Numbered from the stretch's first letter, positions 36,161-45,938 are shown. The stretch is DNA of 64,000 nt from Oscillospiraceae bacterium (GCA_017939025.1 JAGBAI010000042.1:1-64000), one strand, 5' to 3'. The notes: generated from the sequence alone by a model not told the origin. Made by a program: numbers and translations.

Positions 36161-36940
36161 TCATTCTGTCCAAAGGAAATTCATGAAATCGGGAACCAGC
36201 TTTTCCCAGTCCGCTTCGCAGTGGCCGCCGCCCACCTGGCAGTGCATCTTTGCCACCACTTCCCGACTGCGCAGGTAATCTGCTACCTTTTTGTTCCAGC
36301 CATAGGTCTTGCTGGTGCGGTCATCCTTTTCCGGATTGCGGATCCCATGGGCCTCCCGGCTGCCCCAGGAGAGATAGACCCGGGTATCAGGGCTGATGGG
36401 ACTCTTTTTCATATCTGCCATCAGGGGCCGCATACAGAAGCCCATGGCCGTGGAGATGCAGCCACCTTTGGAAAACCAACGGTTATAGTGGGCCACAGCA
36501 TACAGCGCCATGATACCGCCCATGGAGGAGCCGGCGATTCCGGTGCACTCCCGGAAAGGAATGGTACGGTACTCCAGATCGATCAGAGGCTTTACCTCAC
36601 TGAGGATCCACTGCATGGTCTCGTCGCCCTTGGGCTCGAATTTGGCAAAGTGGCTGGTTTTGTTTGCTGGAAAGGGCAGGTACTCACTGAGACGTTCTTC
36701 CCCGTCGTGGCCACATTCAATGCCCACCACGATCATCTTTTTTCCCCATCCGTCCAGGAATTCCTTCAGTCCCCAGGACTTACCGTAGGTAGCGTCTTCA
36801 TTATAATATAGATTATGCCCGTCAAAGAAGTACATAACGGGATAACGCTCTTCCGTTTCAAAATAATTATCCGGAAGATAAATATGCAGGGGCCGGTTGG
36901 TGCCTTTGGGGGTATAGATAAAATCTCGCTTAATGATCAT
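36161..36940 (-). CDS. alpha/beta-hydrolase esterase
   Basis: A 259-residue esterase of the family that includes YbbA/enterochelin-esterase-like proteins. It has MYFFDGHNLY near the oxyanion region, the nucleophile elbow GSSMGG, and a C-terminal GGHCEADW with the likely catalytic histidine. No signal peptide. The substrate is unknown. ATG 36940 follows GAGGAG at 8 bases; an upstream open extension to 37081 is not supported. Confidence 0.85.
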   Translation of the reverse strand: MIIKRDFIYTPKGTNRPLHIYLPDNYFETEERYPVMYFFDGHNLYYNEDATYGKSWGLKEFLDGWGKKMIVVGIECGHDGEERLSEYLPFPANKTSHFAKFEPKGDETMQWILSEVKPLIDLEYRTIPFRECTGIAGSSMGGIMALYAVAHYNRWFSKGGCISTAMGFCMRPLMADMKKSPISPDTRVYLSWGSREAHGIRNPEKDDRTSKTYGWNKKVADYLRSREVVAKMHCQVGGGHCEADWEKLVPDFMNFLWTE

Positions 36941-37091
36941 GGCTGCCGCTCCTCTTTCCGTTATTTGTTCATTGTAACAGAGGTGTAATAGAAATGCAAG
37001 CCGTATTCTGTGTAACATGACAAACATTTTTAGAAAGGCAAAAATTGTGGCATCACCGCAAGGCAATGCCACAATTTTCAACTTTCAATTT

Positions 37092-38468
37092 TTAATTTTC
37101 AACTTGCAGCGCCGCCGCTTTGATCCGCTTCTGCATTTTCCGGATGATGGGGATTGCCAGGAAAACCGTCAGCACATCCGCAATGGCCTGAACGGAGGCA
37201 ATGCCGTAAGCACCAAAGAAGAAGGCCAGCGGATACAGAATGGGAATGAAGCAGGTACCCTGCCGGGCGGTGGACAGCGCCAGCGCACCCTTGGCATCAC
37301 CGAGACCTGCGCAGAACATATTGACGATGGCGACCCAGGCATGGATGGGCAGTGCAATGGCCTGGGTGATCATGCAGATTCCGCCGATATGGCGCATCTG
37401 TTCATCCGTACCGGCAAAGAGCAGGATAAAGGTATCGGCAAACAGGGTTACCACCACAGCCATCACAAATGCGCCGATGAAAGAAACCTTGGAAGAGAAG
37501 CTGTAGCTTTCCTGCACCCGGTCATAGCGCTTGGCGCCCCAGTTGAAGCCCGCCACCGGCTGGAAACCCTGGGCAAAGCCCAGAATGATGCCGAAGGGGA
37601 ACATCATAACCTTGTTGCACACACCCACCGCTGCCAGAACAGAGTCGGAGATATTGCCGGCAATGGAATTGAGCATAATGCCGGAGACCACTGCCAGGCC
37701 GCTGCGGAACATGGAGGAGGAACCGACGGAAATCACCTTGGTGATGATATCCCTGGAAGGATAGTAATTCCGGATGGACAGGTGCAGCAAGCTTCTTCTT
37801 GTCACATAAGGGAAGATCAGGATGACGAAGCTGACCAGCTTGGAAATGGCCGTAGCCAGAGAGGCACCGGCAACGCCCATATCGAAGTAGAAAATGAAAA
37901 TGGGATCCAGAACAACATTCAGAATACCACCGAAGCCCATGCCCACCATAGACAGCGTGGCACTGCCCTCGGAACGGAGACACTGGTTCATAACGAAATT
38001 GGCCGCCATAAAAGGTGCCGCAAAGAGCACGTAGGTGGCATAGTCGATGGAAAACTGCTCACAGGTGGGTGTGGCCCCCAGCAGACGCACCATGGGAACC
38101 ATAAACAGGTTGCCAAAAACCATCAGCAGCGCACCGATGCCGAAGGCAGTAAAGAATGCCGTAGACAGAACCTGGCTGGCCTTTTTCTCATCACCCTGGC
38201 CCAGTAGCCGGGCAATGTAGCTGTTGGCACCCACTGCCAGCATGGAACCGCACATCATGATCAGCTGATCCAGAGAGGCATTGACGCTGACAGCAGCGGT
38301 GGCATTGGTTCCCAGGGAACTGACGAAGTAGGTATCTGCCAGAGAATAAATGGAATTGATCAGGAAGGCCACAATGGTGGGAACTGCCATTTTGGGAATG
38401 ATTCGGGAAATGGGCTCATTCAACATCATATTGCGGCGCTGTTCCTGGGACTGTGCGTGCTTGCTCAT
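37092..38468 (-). CDS. MATE family efflux transporter
   Basis: A 458-residue protein with about twelve hydrophobic helices and two homologous halves (NEPISRIIPKMAVPTIVAFLINSIYSLADTYFVS at the start). MATE proteins export organic cations or drugs using Na+ or H+ gradients; substrate not readable. An extended -10 (TGATATAAT, 38501-38509) lies upstream. Confidence 0.92.
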   Translation of the reverse strand: MSKHAQSQEQRRNMMLNEPISRIIPKMAVPTIVAFLINSIYSLADTYFVSSLGTNATAAVSVNASLDQLIMMCGSMLAVGANSYIARLLGQGDEKKASQVLSTAFFTAFGIGALLMVFGNLFMVPMVRLLGATPTCEQFSIDYATYVLFAAPFMAANFVMNQCLRSEGSATLSMVGMGFGGILNVVLDPIFIFYFDMGVAGASLATAISKLVSFVILIFPYVTRRSLLHLSIRNYYPSRDIITKVISVGSSSMFRSGLAVVSGIMLNSIAGNISDSVLAAVGVCNKVMMFPFGIILGFAQGFQPVAGFNWGAKRYDRVQESYSFSSKVSFIGAFVMAVVVTLFADTFILLFAGTDEQMRHIGGICMITQAIALPIHAWVAIVNMFCAGLGDAKGALALSTARQGTCFIPILYPLAFFFGAYGIASVQAIADVLTVFLAIPIIRKMQKRIKAAALQVEN

Positions 38469-38640
38469 GGTTTGACTTCCCTTCTTTTACATTTTTTGTC
38501 ATTATATCACAGCCAGTCAGACAAACGCAAGAGCAGAAATGTCGCAAGCTACATAAATTTAATTAAAATTTGAAAGTTGACAGTTAAGAATAAAAATAAT
38601 CCTACAACTATCCACGCTCACCTTTCAACGGATTTTAACG

Positions 38641-38672
38641 GAAAAGAGCTGCCTTTCGGCAGCTCTTTTTAC
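38641..38672 (-). terminator. terminator of the second MATE gene
   Basis: A 12-bp stem (AAAAGAGCTGCC with GGCAGCTCTTTT) has a four-base loop and a T run on the minus strand. Confidence 0.9.
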
Positions 38673-38677
38673 ATACA

Positions 38678-40099
38678 TTATCTCAGCTTGGGCGGCTCGT
38701 CCACGCCCAGCTCTTCGCAGGTCTTGCCCAATATCACCTGACGCACATTGCTGCGGCGGTAGGCGAAAACGGAAATGACCGCGCCCATAGTCCAGGCAAC
38801 CAGCAGAGAGATGGACAGAGCGTAGGGATGACCGTGGGGGAACTCAGCGCTTCTGGTGAAGTATGCCAGTGCGTAGGCAACAGGCAGACGCAGCAGCACG
38901 GTGGTGGCAATGGAGATCCACATGGGAGTCACGGTATCGCCGGCACCACGCATCACACCGCCCAGAACCTGGGTAACGGCAATGGCAATGTAGCCCACAG
39001 CCATAATCCGCATCATACGGCCCGCCAGGTCAATCAGCTCGGGAGTATCGGTGAAGATAGCAAACAGATAGCGGTTCAGGAACAGCAGCACCAGAGTGAT
39101 GACAGCGGCAAAGGCCTCGGCAATGTAGCAGCCCTGGTTGATGCCCTGGTGGACCCGGTGCCACTTATGCGCACCTACGTTCTGACCGGTGTAGACGGTC
39201 ATGGCCTGTCCGAAGGAGAAGTTGGGCATCATGGCGAAGCCATCCACACGCATGATGATGACGTTGGCAGCAATGACCATTTCACCCATGGAGTTAGTCA
39301 GAGCCTGAACGATCATCATGGAGCAGGACATGATGGCCTGGGTAATGCCGGAGGGCACGCCGATCTTGATGATCCGGCCGGCAATGGCAGGCTGGAACTT
39401 GAAGGAGGACTTGCTCAGGGTGAACAGATCTCCCATCCGCATCAGCTTGACATAGCAGCAGACAGCGGAAATGCCCTGGGCAATGATGGTTGCCAGCGCC
39501 ACACCGGGAACACCCATGCCGAAGCCAGCCACGAACACCAGGTCCAGCACCACGTTCAGAGCCGCCGCCACCAGCAGGAAGATCAGGGCAGACACACTGT
39601 CGCCCAGACCGCGCAGGACACCGGAGAGCATATTGTACATAAAGAAGCCCAGAATACCATAGAAATAGATATTCAGGTAATCCTCACACCAGTCGATGAT
39701 AGATGCCGGGGTATCCAGCAGATTCAGCATGGGCCGGGTGATCAGAGGACCTGCCACCATGATAAATGCGGAGGCAATGACCGTCATGGTGATACAGTTG
39801 CCGATGTTCCGGGAAAGGCCCTCCCGGTCCTTGGCACCGAAGGCCTGGGAAATGACGATACCGGCACCGGTGGAAATACCCACGAACAGGGCCAGCAGCA
39901 GGTTCAGAATGGGGGCAGCACTGCCAACAGCAGACAGGGCATTGTCACCAACGTACATACCGACGATAACGGTGTCAGCGGTATTGTACAGCTGCTGAGC
40001 AATGTTGCCGATGAGCATGGGAAGGGAGAACTGGAGGATCTTTTTCCAGGGGGTGCCTTCCGTCATGTCTGTCGCGGCGAAGATACTCTTCAGACTCAA
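38678..40099 (-). CDS. MATE family efflux transporter
   Basis: A 473-residue, twelve-helix MATE protein (ILQFSLPMLIGNIAQQLYNTADTVIVGMYVG near the start; FGQAMTVYTGQNVGAHK in the second half). I chose the TTG at 40099 because AAGGAG lies upstream and the first in-frame ATG (residue 12) has no ribosome site; an out-of-frame ATG between them ends after four codons. It is a different lineage from the neighbour at 37092 by eye. Confidence 0.9.
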   Translation of the reverse strand: MSLKSIFAATDMTEGTPWKKILQFSLPMLIGNIAQQLYNTADTVIVGMYVGDNALSAVGSAAPILNLLLALFVGISTGAGIVISQAFGAKDREGLSRNIGNCITMTVIASAFIMVAGPLITRPMLNLLDTPASIIDWCEDYLNIYFYGILGFFMYNMLSGVLRGLGDSVSALIFLLVAAALNVVLDLVFVAGFGMGVPGVALATIIAQGISAVCCYVKLMRMGDLFTLSKSSFKFQPAIAGRIIKIGVPSGITQAIMSCSMMIVQALTNSMGEMVIAANVIIMRVDGFAMMPNFSFGQAMTVYTGQNVGAHKWHRVHQGINQGCYIAEAFAAVITLVLLFLNRYLFAIFTDTPELIDLAGRMMRIMAVGYIAIAVTQVLGGVMRGAGDTVTPMWISIATTVLLRLPVAYALAYFTRSAEFPHGHPYALSISLLVAWTMGAVISVFAYRRSNVRQVILGKTCEELGVDEPPKLR

Positions 40100-40134
40100 A
40101 ACGAAACCATCTCCTTACATATTTGTTCTATCTT

Positions 40135-40163
40135 ATTCTAACGGAAAACCGTTCAAAATGCAA
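40135..40163 (-). promoter_or_regulatory. promoter of the second MATE gene with a spacer palindrome
   Basis: TTGCAT (40158-40163, minus strand), 17-base spacer, TAGAAT (40135-40140). The spacer contains AACGG-AAAA-CCGTT (40140-40153), a possible operator for a drug-responsive repressor. Confidence 0.68.
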
Positions 40164-40223
40164 CCAAATGAAAGCTGTCGAATTCACCAAATTCGGTAGC
40201 GTGCTACTGGAAAAACTGACAAA

Positions 40224-40252
40224 TTGACAGGGTTCTCAAACAAATGTATACT
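40224..40252 (+). promoter_or_regulatory. promoter of the radical SAM gene
   Basis: TTGACA (40224-40229), 17-base spacer, TATACT (40247-40252). Because it overlaps the first part of the open frame, translation must begin further downstream. Confidence 0.8.
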
Positions 40253-40274
40253 ATTCAAAAAAGGTGGTGATCTT

Positions 40275-41147
40275 GTGCATTTTGTAACTGCAAAGAGCAT
40301 TCTGTCTGCTGGCAACGGCATGAATTTATACCGCGGCTGCCAGCATGGGTGCATTTACTGCGACAGCCGCAGTTTGTGCTATCAGATGAACCATGTTTTT
40401 GAGGATATCGAAGTAAAGGAAAACGCTCTGGAACTGCTGGAAAAAGCGCTGAAACGCAAGAATAAGCGCTGCATGATCGGCACCGGTGCCATGACGGATC
40501 CTTATATTCCGCTGGAAGAGGAGCTATGCTATACCCGCCGGGCACTGGAGCTGATTGACCGCTATGGCTTCGGCATCGCCATCCAGACCAAATCCCCCCG
40601 GATCCTCCGGGATCTGGATCTGCTTACCTCCATAAACCGAAAAACCAAAGCCGTGGTGCAGATGACCCTGACCACTTACGATGATTCCCTCTGCCGTATC
40701 CTGGAACCCAACGTCAGCGTTACGTCAGAACGGGTGGCTGCTCTGAAACAGTTCCGGGATGCCGGGATCCCTACCATTGTATGGCTGTGCCCCATTCTTC
40801 CCTATATCAATGATACCCGGGAAAATATCGAGAGGATTCTGGAAAGCTGCCGGGATTCCGGTGTAAAAGGCGTTCTCTGCTTCAACATGGGACTGACCCT
40901 CCGGGAGGGAAACCGGGAATATTTCTACCGCCAGCTGGACCGGCACTTCCCCGGTCTGAAAGCGCACTATATCCGCACCTACGGAAACCGCTACGAAATC
41001 AACAGCCCTCAAAACAGGGAGCTGATGCAGCTGTTCCACGAAACCTGCCAGCAAATGGACATGATGCACGACATCCGCCAGATCTTCACTTTTCTCCATA
41101 CCTTTGAAGATCAGGAGCTCCATCCGCAGATCAGCCTTTTCGACTGA
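40275..41147 (+). CDS. radical SAM protein, SPL-like family
   Basis: A 290-residue radical SAM enzyme with the cluster motif C-x3-C-x2-C in GCQHGCIYCDSRS (Cys22, 26, 29). It has MIGTGAMTDPYIPLEE and IQTKSPRILRDLDLL as in proteins related to spore photoproduct lyase that lack the lyase cysteine context. Function unknown. GTG 40275 is chosen, with GGTGG 7 bases upstream and a promoter ending at 40252. Confidence 0.85.
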   Translation: MHFVTAKSILSAGNGMNLYRGCQHGCIYCDSRSLCYQMNHVFEDIEVKENALELLEKALKRKNKRCMIGTGAMTDPYIPLEEELCYTRRALELIDRYGFGIAIQTKSPRILRDLDLLTSINRKTKAVVQMTLTTYDDSLCRILEPNVSVTSERVAALKQFRDAGIPTIVWLCPILPYINDTRENIERILESCRDSGVKGVLCFNMGLTLREGNREYFYRQLDRHFPGLKAHYIRTYGNRYEINSPQNRELMQLFHETCQQMDMMHDIRQIFTFLHTFEDQELHPQISLFD

Positions 41148-41247
41148 CTTCCCAAATTCATGCCCATAACGCAACGCTCAACGCGCCACACTTCCTTATC
41201 GGCTTTTTTGCCAGTCTCAACCCCTCAAGGTTGGTCATATCGCAACA

Positions 41248-41276
41248 TTGACAATTGACGGATAATAGTTTATATT
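41248..41276 (+). promoter_or_regulatory. promoter of the phosphoglucomutase gene
   Basis: TTGACA (41248-41253), 17-base spacer, TATATT (41271-41276), about 100 bases before the start, so the leader is fairly long. Confidence 0.78.
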
Positions 41277-41377
41277 ATATTTGGTTGAATTGCGTAAATA
41301 CGCAGTATAATTTGTATCTCTAATATGGGGCCCGCTTCTGCGGCACCCAAATAAAAATGAAGGATAAGGTGATTCAC

Positions 41378-43060
41378 ATGTACATGGATGATTACAAGCG
41401 CTGGCTGGCAGCTGACCTGGAAGATCCCGCTCTGACCGCTGAGCTGCAGAAGATCGAGGGTCAGGACGATGAGATCAAGGACCGTTTCGCGGTTGCTCTG
41501 AAGTTCGGTACCGCCGGCCTGCGCGGCGTTCTGGGCGCCGGCACCAACCGGATGAACATTTACGTTGTCCGTCAGGCCACTCAGGGTCTGGCAAACTGGG
41601 TCAAGACCCAGGGCGGCAATCAGCTGGTTGCTGTTTCCTACGACAGCCGTATCAACTCCGATGTCTTCGCTAAGGAGACCGCCCGTGTTCTGGCTGCCAA
41701 CGGCATCAAGGTCCGCATCTACGACGCTCTGATGCCCGTCCCCGCTCTGTCCTTCGCTACCCGTTACTATGGTGCCAACGCCGGTGTCATGGTCACCGCT
41801 TCCCACAACCCCGCCAAGTACAACGGCTACAAGGCCTACGGCCCCGACGGCTGCCAGATGACTGACGACGCTGCTGCTGTCGTTTACGCTGAGATTCAGG
41901 CCACCGATATTCTGACCGGTGCCAAGCTGATCTCCTGGGAAGAGGGCGTTGCCCAGGGTCTGATCGAGTACGTCGGTGACGACTGCAAGGAAGGCCTGTA
42001 CGACGCCATCAAGGCCTGCCAGGTTCGTCCCGGCCTGTGTAAGACCGCTGGTCTGAAGCTGGTCTACTCCCCCCTGAACGGCTCCGGTCTGGTTCCCGTC
42101 ACCCGAATCCTGAACGACATCGGCATCGATGACATCACCATCGTTCCCGAGCAGAAGTACCCCGACGGCAACTTCCCCACCTGCCCCTACCCCAACCCCG
42201 AGATCTTCGAGGCTCTGGAGCTGGGTCTGAAGCTGGCCACCGAGACCGGCGCTGACCTGATGCTGGCCACCGACCCCGATGCTGACCGCGTTGGTATCGC
42301 CATGAAGTGTCCCGACGGCTCCTACGAGCTGGTCTCCGGCAACGAAGTGGGCGTCCTGCTGCTGGACTACATCTGCGAAGGCCGCATTGAGAAGGGCACC
42401 ATGCCCAAGAACGCTGTTGCCGTTAAGTCCCTGGTTTCCACTCCTCTGGCTGACGCAGTTGCCGCCAACTATGGCGTTGAGATGCGCAACGTTCTGACCG
42501 GCTTCAAGTGGATCGGCGACCAGATTGCCGGCCTGGAAGCAAAGGGCGAGGTCGAGCGCTTCATCCTGGGCTTCGAAGAGTCCTACGGCTACCTGGCCGG
42601 TCCCTACGTCCGCGACAAGGACGCAGTTGTCGGCTCCATGCTGATCTGCGAAATGGCTGCTTACTACCGCTCCATCGGTTCCTCCATCAAGGAGCGCCTG
42701 GAGGCCATCTACGCCAAGTACGGCCGTTACCTGAACAAGGTCGACTCCTTCGAGTTCCCCGGCCTCAGTGGCATGGACAAGATGGCTGGCATCATGGCCG
42801 GTCTGCGTGAGAACCCCCTGACCGAGATCGGCGGCTACGCTGTGACCAAGGTCGTTGACTACAAGAAGACCGAAGAGACCGGTCTGCCCGCTGCCAACGT
42901 TCTGGTTTACACCCTGGCAAACGGCGCTACCGTCATCGTCCGTCCCTCCGGCACCGAGCCCAAGATCAAGACCTACTTCACCACTCTGGGCAAGGATCTG
43001 GCTGAGGCTCAGGCTCAGAAGGATGTCCTGGCTGCCGCTCTGAAGCCCATCCTGGCATAA
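41378..43060 (+). CDS. phosphoglucomutase / phosphomannomutase
   Basis: A 560-residue alpha-D-phosphohexomutase of the PgcA type. The active-site loop is TASHNPAKYNGYK with Ser142; the Mg loop is DPDADRVG with Asp299, 301 and 303; the sugar-binding loop GFEESYGY and the C-terminal phosphate loop RPSGTEPKIK follow. It interconverts glucose-1-phosphate and glucose-6-phosphate (or mannose analogues), feeding envelope sugar and glycolipid synthesis. Codons are extremely biased (CTG, GCT, ATC, AAG), marking a highly expressed gene. I chose ATG 41378 with AAGGTG upstream; ATG 41357 is possible but lacks a site. Confidence 0.93.
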   Translation: MYMDDYKRWLAADLEDPALTAELQKIEGQDDEIKDRFAVALKFGTAGLRGVLGAGTNRMNIYVVRQATQGLANWVKTQGGNQLVAVSYDSRINSDVFAKETARVLAANGIKVRIYDALMPVPALSFATRYYGANAGVMVTASHNPAKYNGYKAYGPDGCQMTDDAAAVVYAEIQATDILTGAKLISWEEGVAQGLIEYVGDDCKEGLYDAIKACQVRPGLCKTAGLKLVYSPLNGSGLVPVTRILNDIGIDDITIVPEQKYPDGNFPTCPYPNPEIFEALELGLKLATETGADLMLATDPDADRVGIAMKCPDGSYELVSGNEVGVLLLDYICEGRIEKGTMPKNAVAVKSLVSTPLADAVAANYGVEMRNVLTGFKWIGDQIAGLEAKGEVERFILGFEESYGYLAGPYVRDKDAVVGSMLICEMAAYYRSIGSSIKERLEAIYAKYGRYLNKVDSFEFPGLSGMDKMAGIMAGLRENPLTEIGGYAVTKVVDYKKTEETGLPAANVLVYTLANGATVIVRPSGTEPKIKTYFTTLGKDLAEAQAQKDVLAAALKPILA

Positions 43061-43080
43061 GCATCCCCACAATAACCGCC

Positions 43081-43118
43081 ACACCCAGTCAAGCCAACGC
43101 CTTGACTGGGTGTTTTCC
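43081..43118 (+). terminator. terminator of the phosphoglucomutase gene
   Basis: A 13-bp stem (ACACCCAGTCAAG with CTTGACTGGGTGT) is followed by TTTTCCTTTTTTT. Confidence 0.92.
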
Positions 43119-43210
43119 TTTTTTTCAAAAAAATCCAAAAAACATGTAACCCCGGCATAGAAAATACTTACTATCAGGGTGAGGAACAAAAACGAAAGGA
43201 GTGACCAAGT

Positions 43211-43765
43211 ATGGATGATGCAGGCATCATCGCTCTGTTCTTCCAGCGAAACGAGCAGGCCGTGAAAGAAACTGACACGGCCTATGGCCGGAAGCTCTAT
43301 CTGCTGTCCCACAACATTCTGGGCAACCGGGAAGACGCGGAAGAAAGTGTGAGTGATACCTATATGGAAACCTGGAAAACCATCCCTCCCAAACGCCCGA
43401 AGTATTTTTATGCCTTTCTGGCCGCCATCTGCCGGCACATTTCCTTCAACCGGCTGGACTGGCGCCTGGCGGCAAAGCGCAATGCCGAGGTGATCGCCCT
43501 GACGCAGGAAATGGAAAGCTGTATTCCCGATACCCGGCAGGATGCCGAACTGGACCGGCGGGAATTGCGGCGGATCCTGGAAGCCTTTCTGGAAAGCCTG
43601 CCCAGGGAAAGCCGGCTGATTTTCCTGCGCCGGTATCTCTATGTGGATACGGTGGCAGAGATCGCCCAGCGCTACGGCATCAGTGAGAGCAAGGTCAAGA
43701 CCCAGCTCCACCGGACACGGGCCAAGCTGCACAGCTATCTTACAAAGGAGGGGATCTGCGTATGA
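43211..43765 (+). CDS. ECF-type RNA polymerase sigma factor
   Basis: A 184-residue sigma-70 family factor with region 2 (LYLLSHNILGNREDAEESVSDTYMETWKTIP) and region 4 (LPRESRLIFLRRYLYVDTVAEIAQRYGISESKVKTQLHRTRAKL), lacking regions 1 and 3. The next gene overlaps by 4 bases (ATGA) and encodes a membrane protein with a large outside part, a typical sigma/anti-sigma arrangement. TGTAAC at 43145-43150 upstream resembles an ECF -35 element, so self-regulation is possible. AAAGGAG precedes ATG 43211. Confidence 0.9.
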   Translation: MDDAGIIALFFQRNEQAVKETDTAYGRKLYLLSHNILGNREDAEESVSDTYMETWKTIPPKRPKYFYAFLAAICRHISFNRLDWRLAAKRNAEVIALTQEMESCIPDTRQDAELDRRELRRILEAFLESLPRESRLIFLRRYLYVDTVAEIAQRYGISESKVKTQLHRTRAKLHSYLTKEGICV

Positions 43766-45828
43766 CCGGAAAAGATCTGTTGATCGGCTTGGGCAATATC
43801 AGCCAGAAGTATTATGAAGAAGCGGAAAACGAAACCTTGGCAGAAGAGAAACCCCGCAGGCTGTTCCGAAAACCCCTGCTGATTGCCGCCATCATCACCC
43901 TGACAGCGCTGCTGGTGGGCTGTGCCGTGGTGTACGCACTGCGGCTGCAGGATATGTCCATTGGGCAGGAGACCTATACCCAAACCTTTGACGACGACGG
44001 AAAATATCTGGAAGCGCCTGTGGAAAAGACCCGGGATATTCTGACCCTGTTCGGCCACAGCGGTGACAGGATCCAGCAGGCTACGGCAGAGTGGTTCGAC
44101 TTTCTGGAAACCTACGACCCGGACGGTGCTCTCATGGACAACAATCCGGATCATCCGGAAATCCCAAACCACTATGAATACACCTATCACTGCTACACCG
44201 CAGAAATGGCGGCAAAAATCGATGAGATCGCGGCAAAATACGGTCTGAAGCTGCTGGAAGAATGGCTCCCCTTCCAGCGCTGGCAGAGCGATATTTTCCT
44301 GGAGGAATCCGGGATCCATTCTCTGCTGCTGCCGGGCAGCGGGGCCCAGATGACGGAGCTTTCCGGCATGTTCTATCCGCCCTACAATTTCGATATTGAT
44401 ATGGGCGTGTCTACGGATCAGCTGGACGGAGGACTGTGGGTCACAGTGCTCTATTCCCATAAGGATTACTTCCCCAGAGATTACCCCGGCGGCACGGATC
44501 TGAGTCTTTATGAACAGTGGGACTATACTGCCCCTGATGGAACACAGCTGCTTCTGGCCCTCAACAACAAGGGTCATGGCTATGTCATCGCGGAGCTGGA
44601 AGACGCCATGATGATCCTGTCTGTGGATGGAAACTATTCCCAAAGTGCCTACCCCACCGAAGAGGAGATTATGACCAGAGACGAGCTGGAAATTGCCGCG
44701 TCTCTCTTCGATTACACCATCCAGCCCCAAATTCTGGATCGGGATGGGGTAATGGCAAAGCTGGAAGCCTCCGATGCAGCCTATAACGCCCAGCACGCCT
44801 ATGAACCGGAGACCTATGGCAGCTTCAGCGAGGTGCTCCTGAGCCAGTTTATTACACCGGACGAGAAAGCGCAGTATACCTTTTTCGACCTGACAGGAGA
44901 TGGCGTTGAGGAACTGCTCCTGGACTCCTTCGGATACGGCACCATTGACCAGTGGTTTACAGTTCTGGATGGAGAAGTCACCTTCTTCTGGGGAAATGAT
45001 GTCTATTTGTGTGAAGGCCGGGTTTTGGAGCAGTATATGCCTGACCCGGAATTTGGGGACTATGCCCAGCACTACTATCTGAAACCGGACAGTGATACTG
45101 CCTGGATGGATCTGGATCCGGAGACCTGGGGCGAATTTATTGAGGTCTTGCTGCTGACTGACGGCCAGTGGAGCCACGCACCGGAACCCTATAGCGAAGA
45201 AGAAACCCCCATTACAGACGAAGAAGCCCAGGCCATTATGGCCAAATATCCCAGAATCCAGCTGGACTGGAAGCCTCTGATGGATTACCCCATTTCCCAG
45301 GAGCAAACCTTCCGGGAATATCTGGAGGAAAAGGATGTCCGCCTGTCCAGTGAAGAACTGCACAAACTCTATCAGGAAAAGCTCCGGGGTATGAAGGATG
45401 ACATGCACTATTCCCATTACCGTATTCTGGATATCAACGGCGACGGTGTGGATGACCTTCTGCTCAAGGGTAAGAACGACCCCATCATCGGCAATACGGA
45501 TTTTTACTGGACCGCTATGACCTACCGGTATGGAACCGTTGCCCGTTTTGCTTCGGATTTCTACCTCTGTGAAGATGGCGTGCTGGAGCATGTGGAAACC
45601 CGGCATATGGGCGGCCCCGGCGTGGAGGTCGACGGCCACCAGTTCCGGCGTTGGAATGGTCTGGAGTCGGAGCCTCTGGAATTTGTAGCCTATAACAAGT
45701 CCACCGCCTCCTGGCAGGGAGACTGGAGCAATGAGATTCCTTTAACGGAAGATGAAGCCAACACCATCCTCGCCAAATACCCCCGAACCGATCAGGGAAT
45801 GCGGCCCATTTCCGAACTGCTGGATTGA
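43762..45828 (+). CDS. single-pass protein with duplicated outside domain; candidate anti-sigma factor or sensor
   Basis: A 688-residue protein. Residues 1-35 are cytoplasmic and charged, residues 37-58 a membrane helix (PLLIAAIITLTALLVGCAVVYA), and residues 60-688 should be outside. The second half is duplicated: a calcium-loop-like DLTGDGVEE (376-384) and DINGDGVDD (557-565); VYLCEGRVLEQ and FYLCEDGVLEH; and TDEEAQAIMAKYPR (from 485) and TEDEANTILAKYPR (from 662). The short N terminus could hold the sigma factor encoded just upstream, but no known anti-sigma domain (such as a zinc-binding HxxxCxxC) is visible. I do not recognise the outside domains. Confidence 0.72.
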   Translation: MTGKDLLIGLGNISQKYYEEAENETLAEEKPRRLFRKPLLIAAIITLTALLVGCAVVYALRLQDMSIGQETYTQTFDDDGKYLEAPVEKTRDILTLFGHSGDRIQQATAEWFDFLETYDPDGALMDNNPDHPEIPNHYEYTYHCYTAEMAAKIDEIAAKYGLKLLEEWLPFQRWQSDIFLEESGIHSLLLPGSGAQMTELSGMFYPPYNFDIDMGVSTDQLDGGLWVTVLYSHKDYFPRDYPGGTDLSLYEQWDYTAPDGTQLLLALNNKGHGYVIAELEDAMMILSVDGNYSQSAYPTEEEIMTRDELEIAASLFDYTIQPQILDRDGVMAKLEASDAAYNAQHAYEPETYGSFSEVLLSQFITPDEKAQYTFFDLTGDGVEELLLDSFGYGTIDQWFTVLDGEVTFFWGNDVYLCEGRVLEQYMPDPEFGDYAQHYYLKPDSDTAWMDLDPETWGEFIEVLLLTDGQWSHAPEPYSEEETPITDEEAQAIMAKYPRIQLDWKPLMDYPISQEQTFREYLEEKDVRLSSEELHKLYQEKLRGMKDDMHYSHYRILDINGDGVDDLLLKGKNDPIIGNTDFYWTAMTYRYGTVARFASDFYLCEDGVLEHVETRHMGGPGVEVDGHQFRRWNGLESEPLEFVAYNKSTASWQGDWSNEIPLTEDEANTILAKYPRTDQGMRPISELLD

Positions 45829-45834
45829 CAGAAA

Positions 45835-45866
45835 AACCGGAAGGCAAATTGCCTTCCGGTTCTTCT
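45835..45866 (+). terminator. terminator of the sigma-factor operon
   Basis: An 11-bp stem (AACCGGAAGGC with GCCTTCCGGTT) is followed by a poor T tract (CTTCT). Confidence 0.65.
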
Positions 45867-45938
45867 AATCCCGAACTTTTCCTTGTCTTCCAGTCATGAT
45901 TATGATAAGATAAGGCCAGAAAGAAAGAGGTGCGATAC

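Noticed and set aside
40224..40274. Upstream TTG start for the radical SAM protein
   Set aside because: That TTG is the -35 hexamer of a good promoter, so the codons before about 40258 are not transcribed; GTG 40275 has a ribosome site.
41270..43732. Very long open frame antisense to the phosphoglucomutase gene
   Set aside because: It mirrors the extreme codon bias of the sense gene; the sense frame has all catalytic motifs, while the antisense protein is a low-complexity Gly/Val/Asp/Gln sequence with no family likeness. Similar antisense frames at 10946-13027, 13183-15900 and 43735-45639 were rejected for the same reason.
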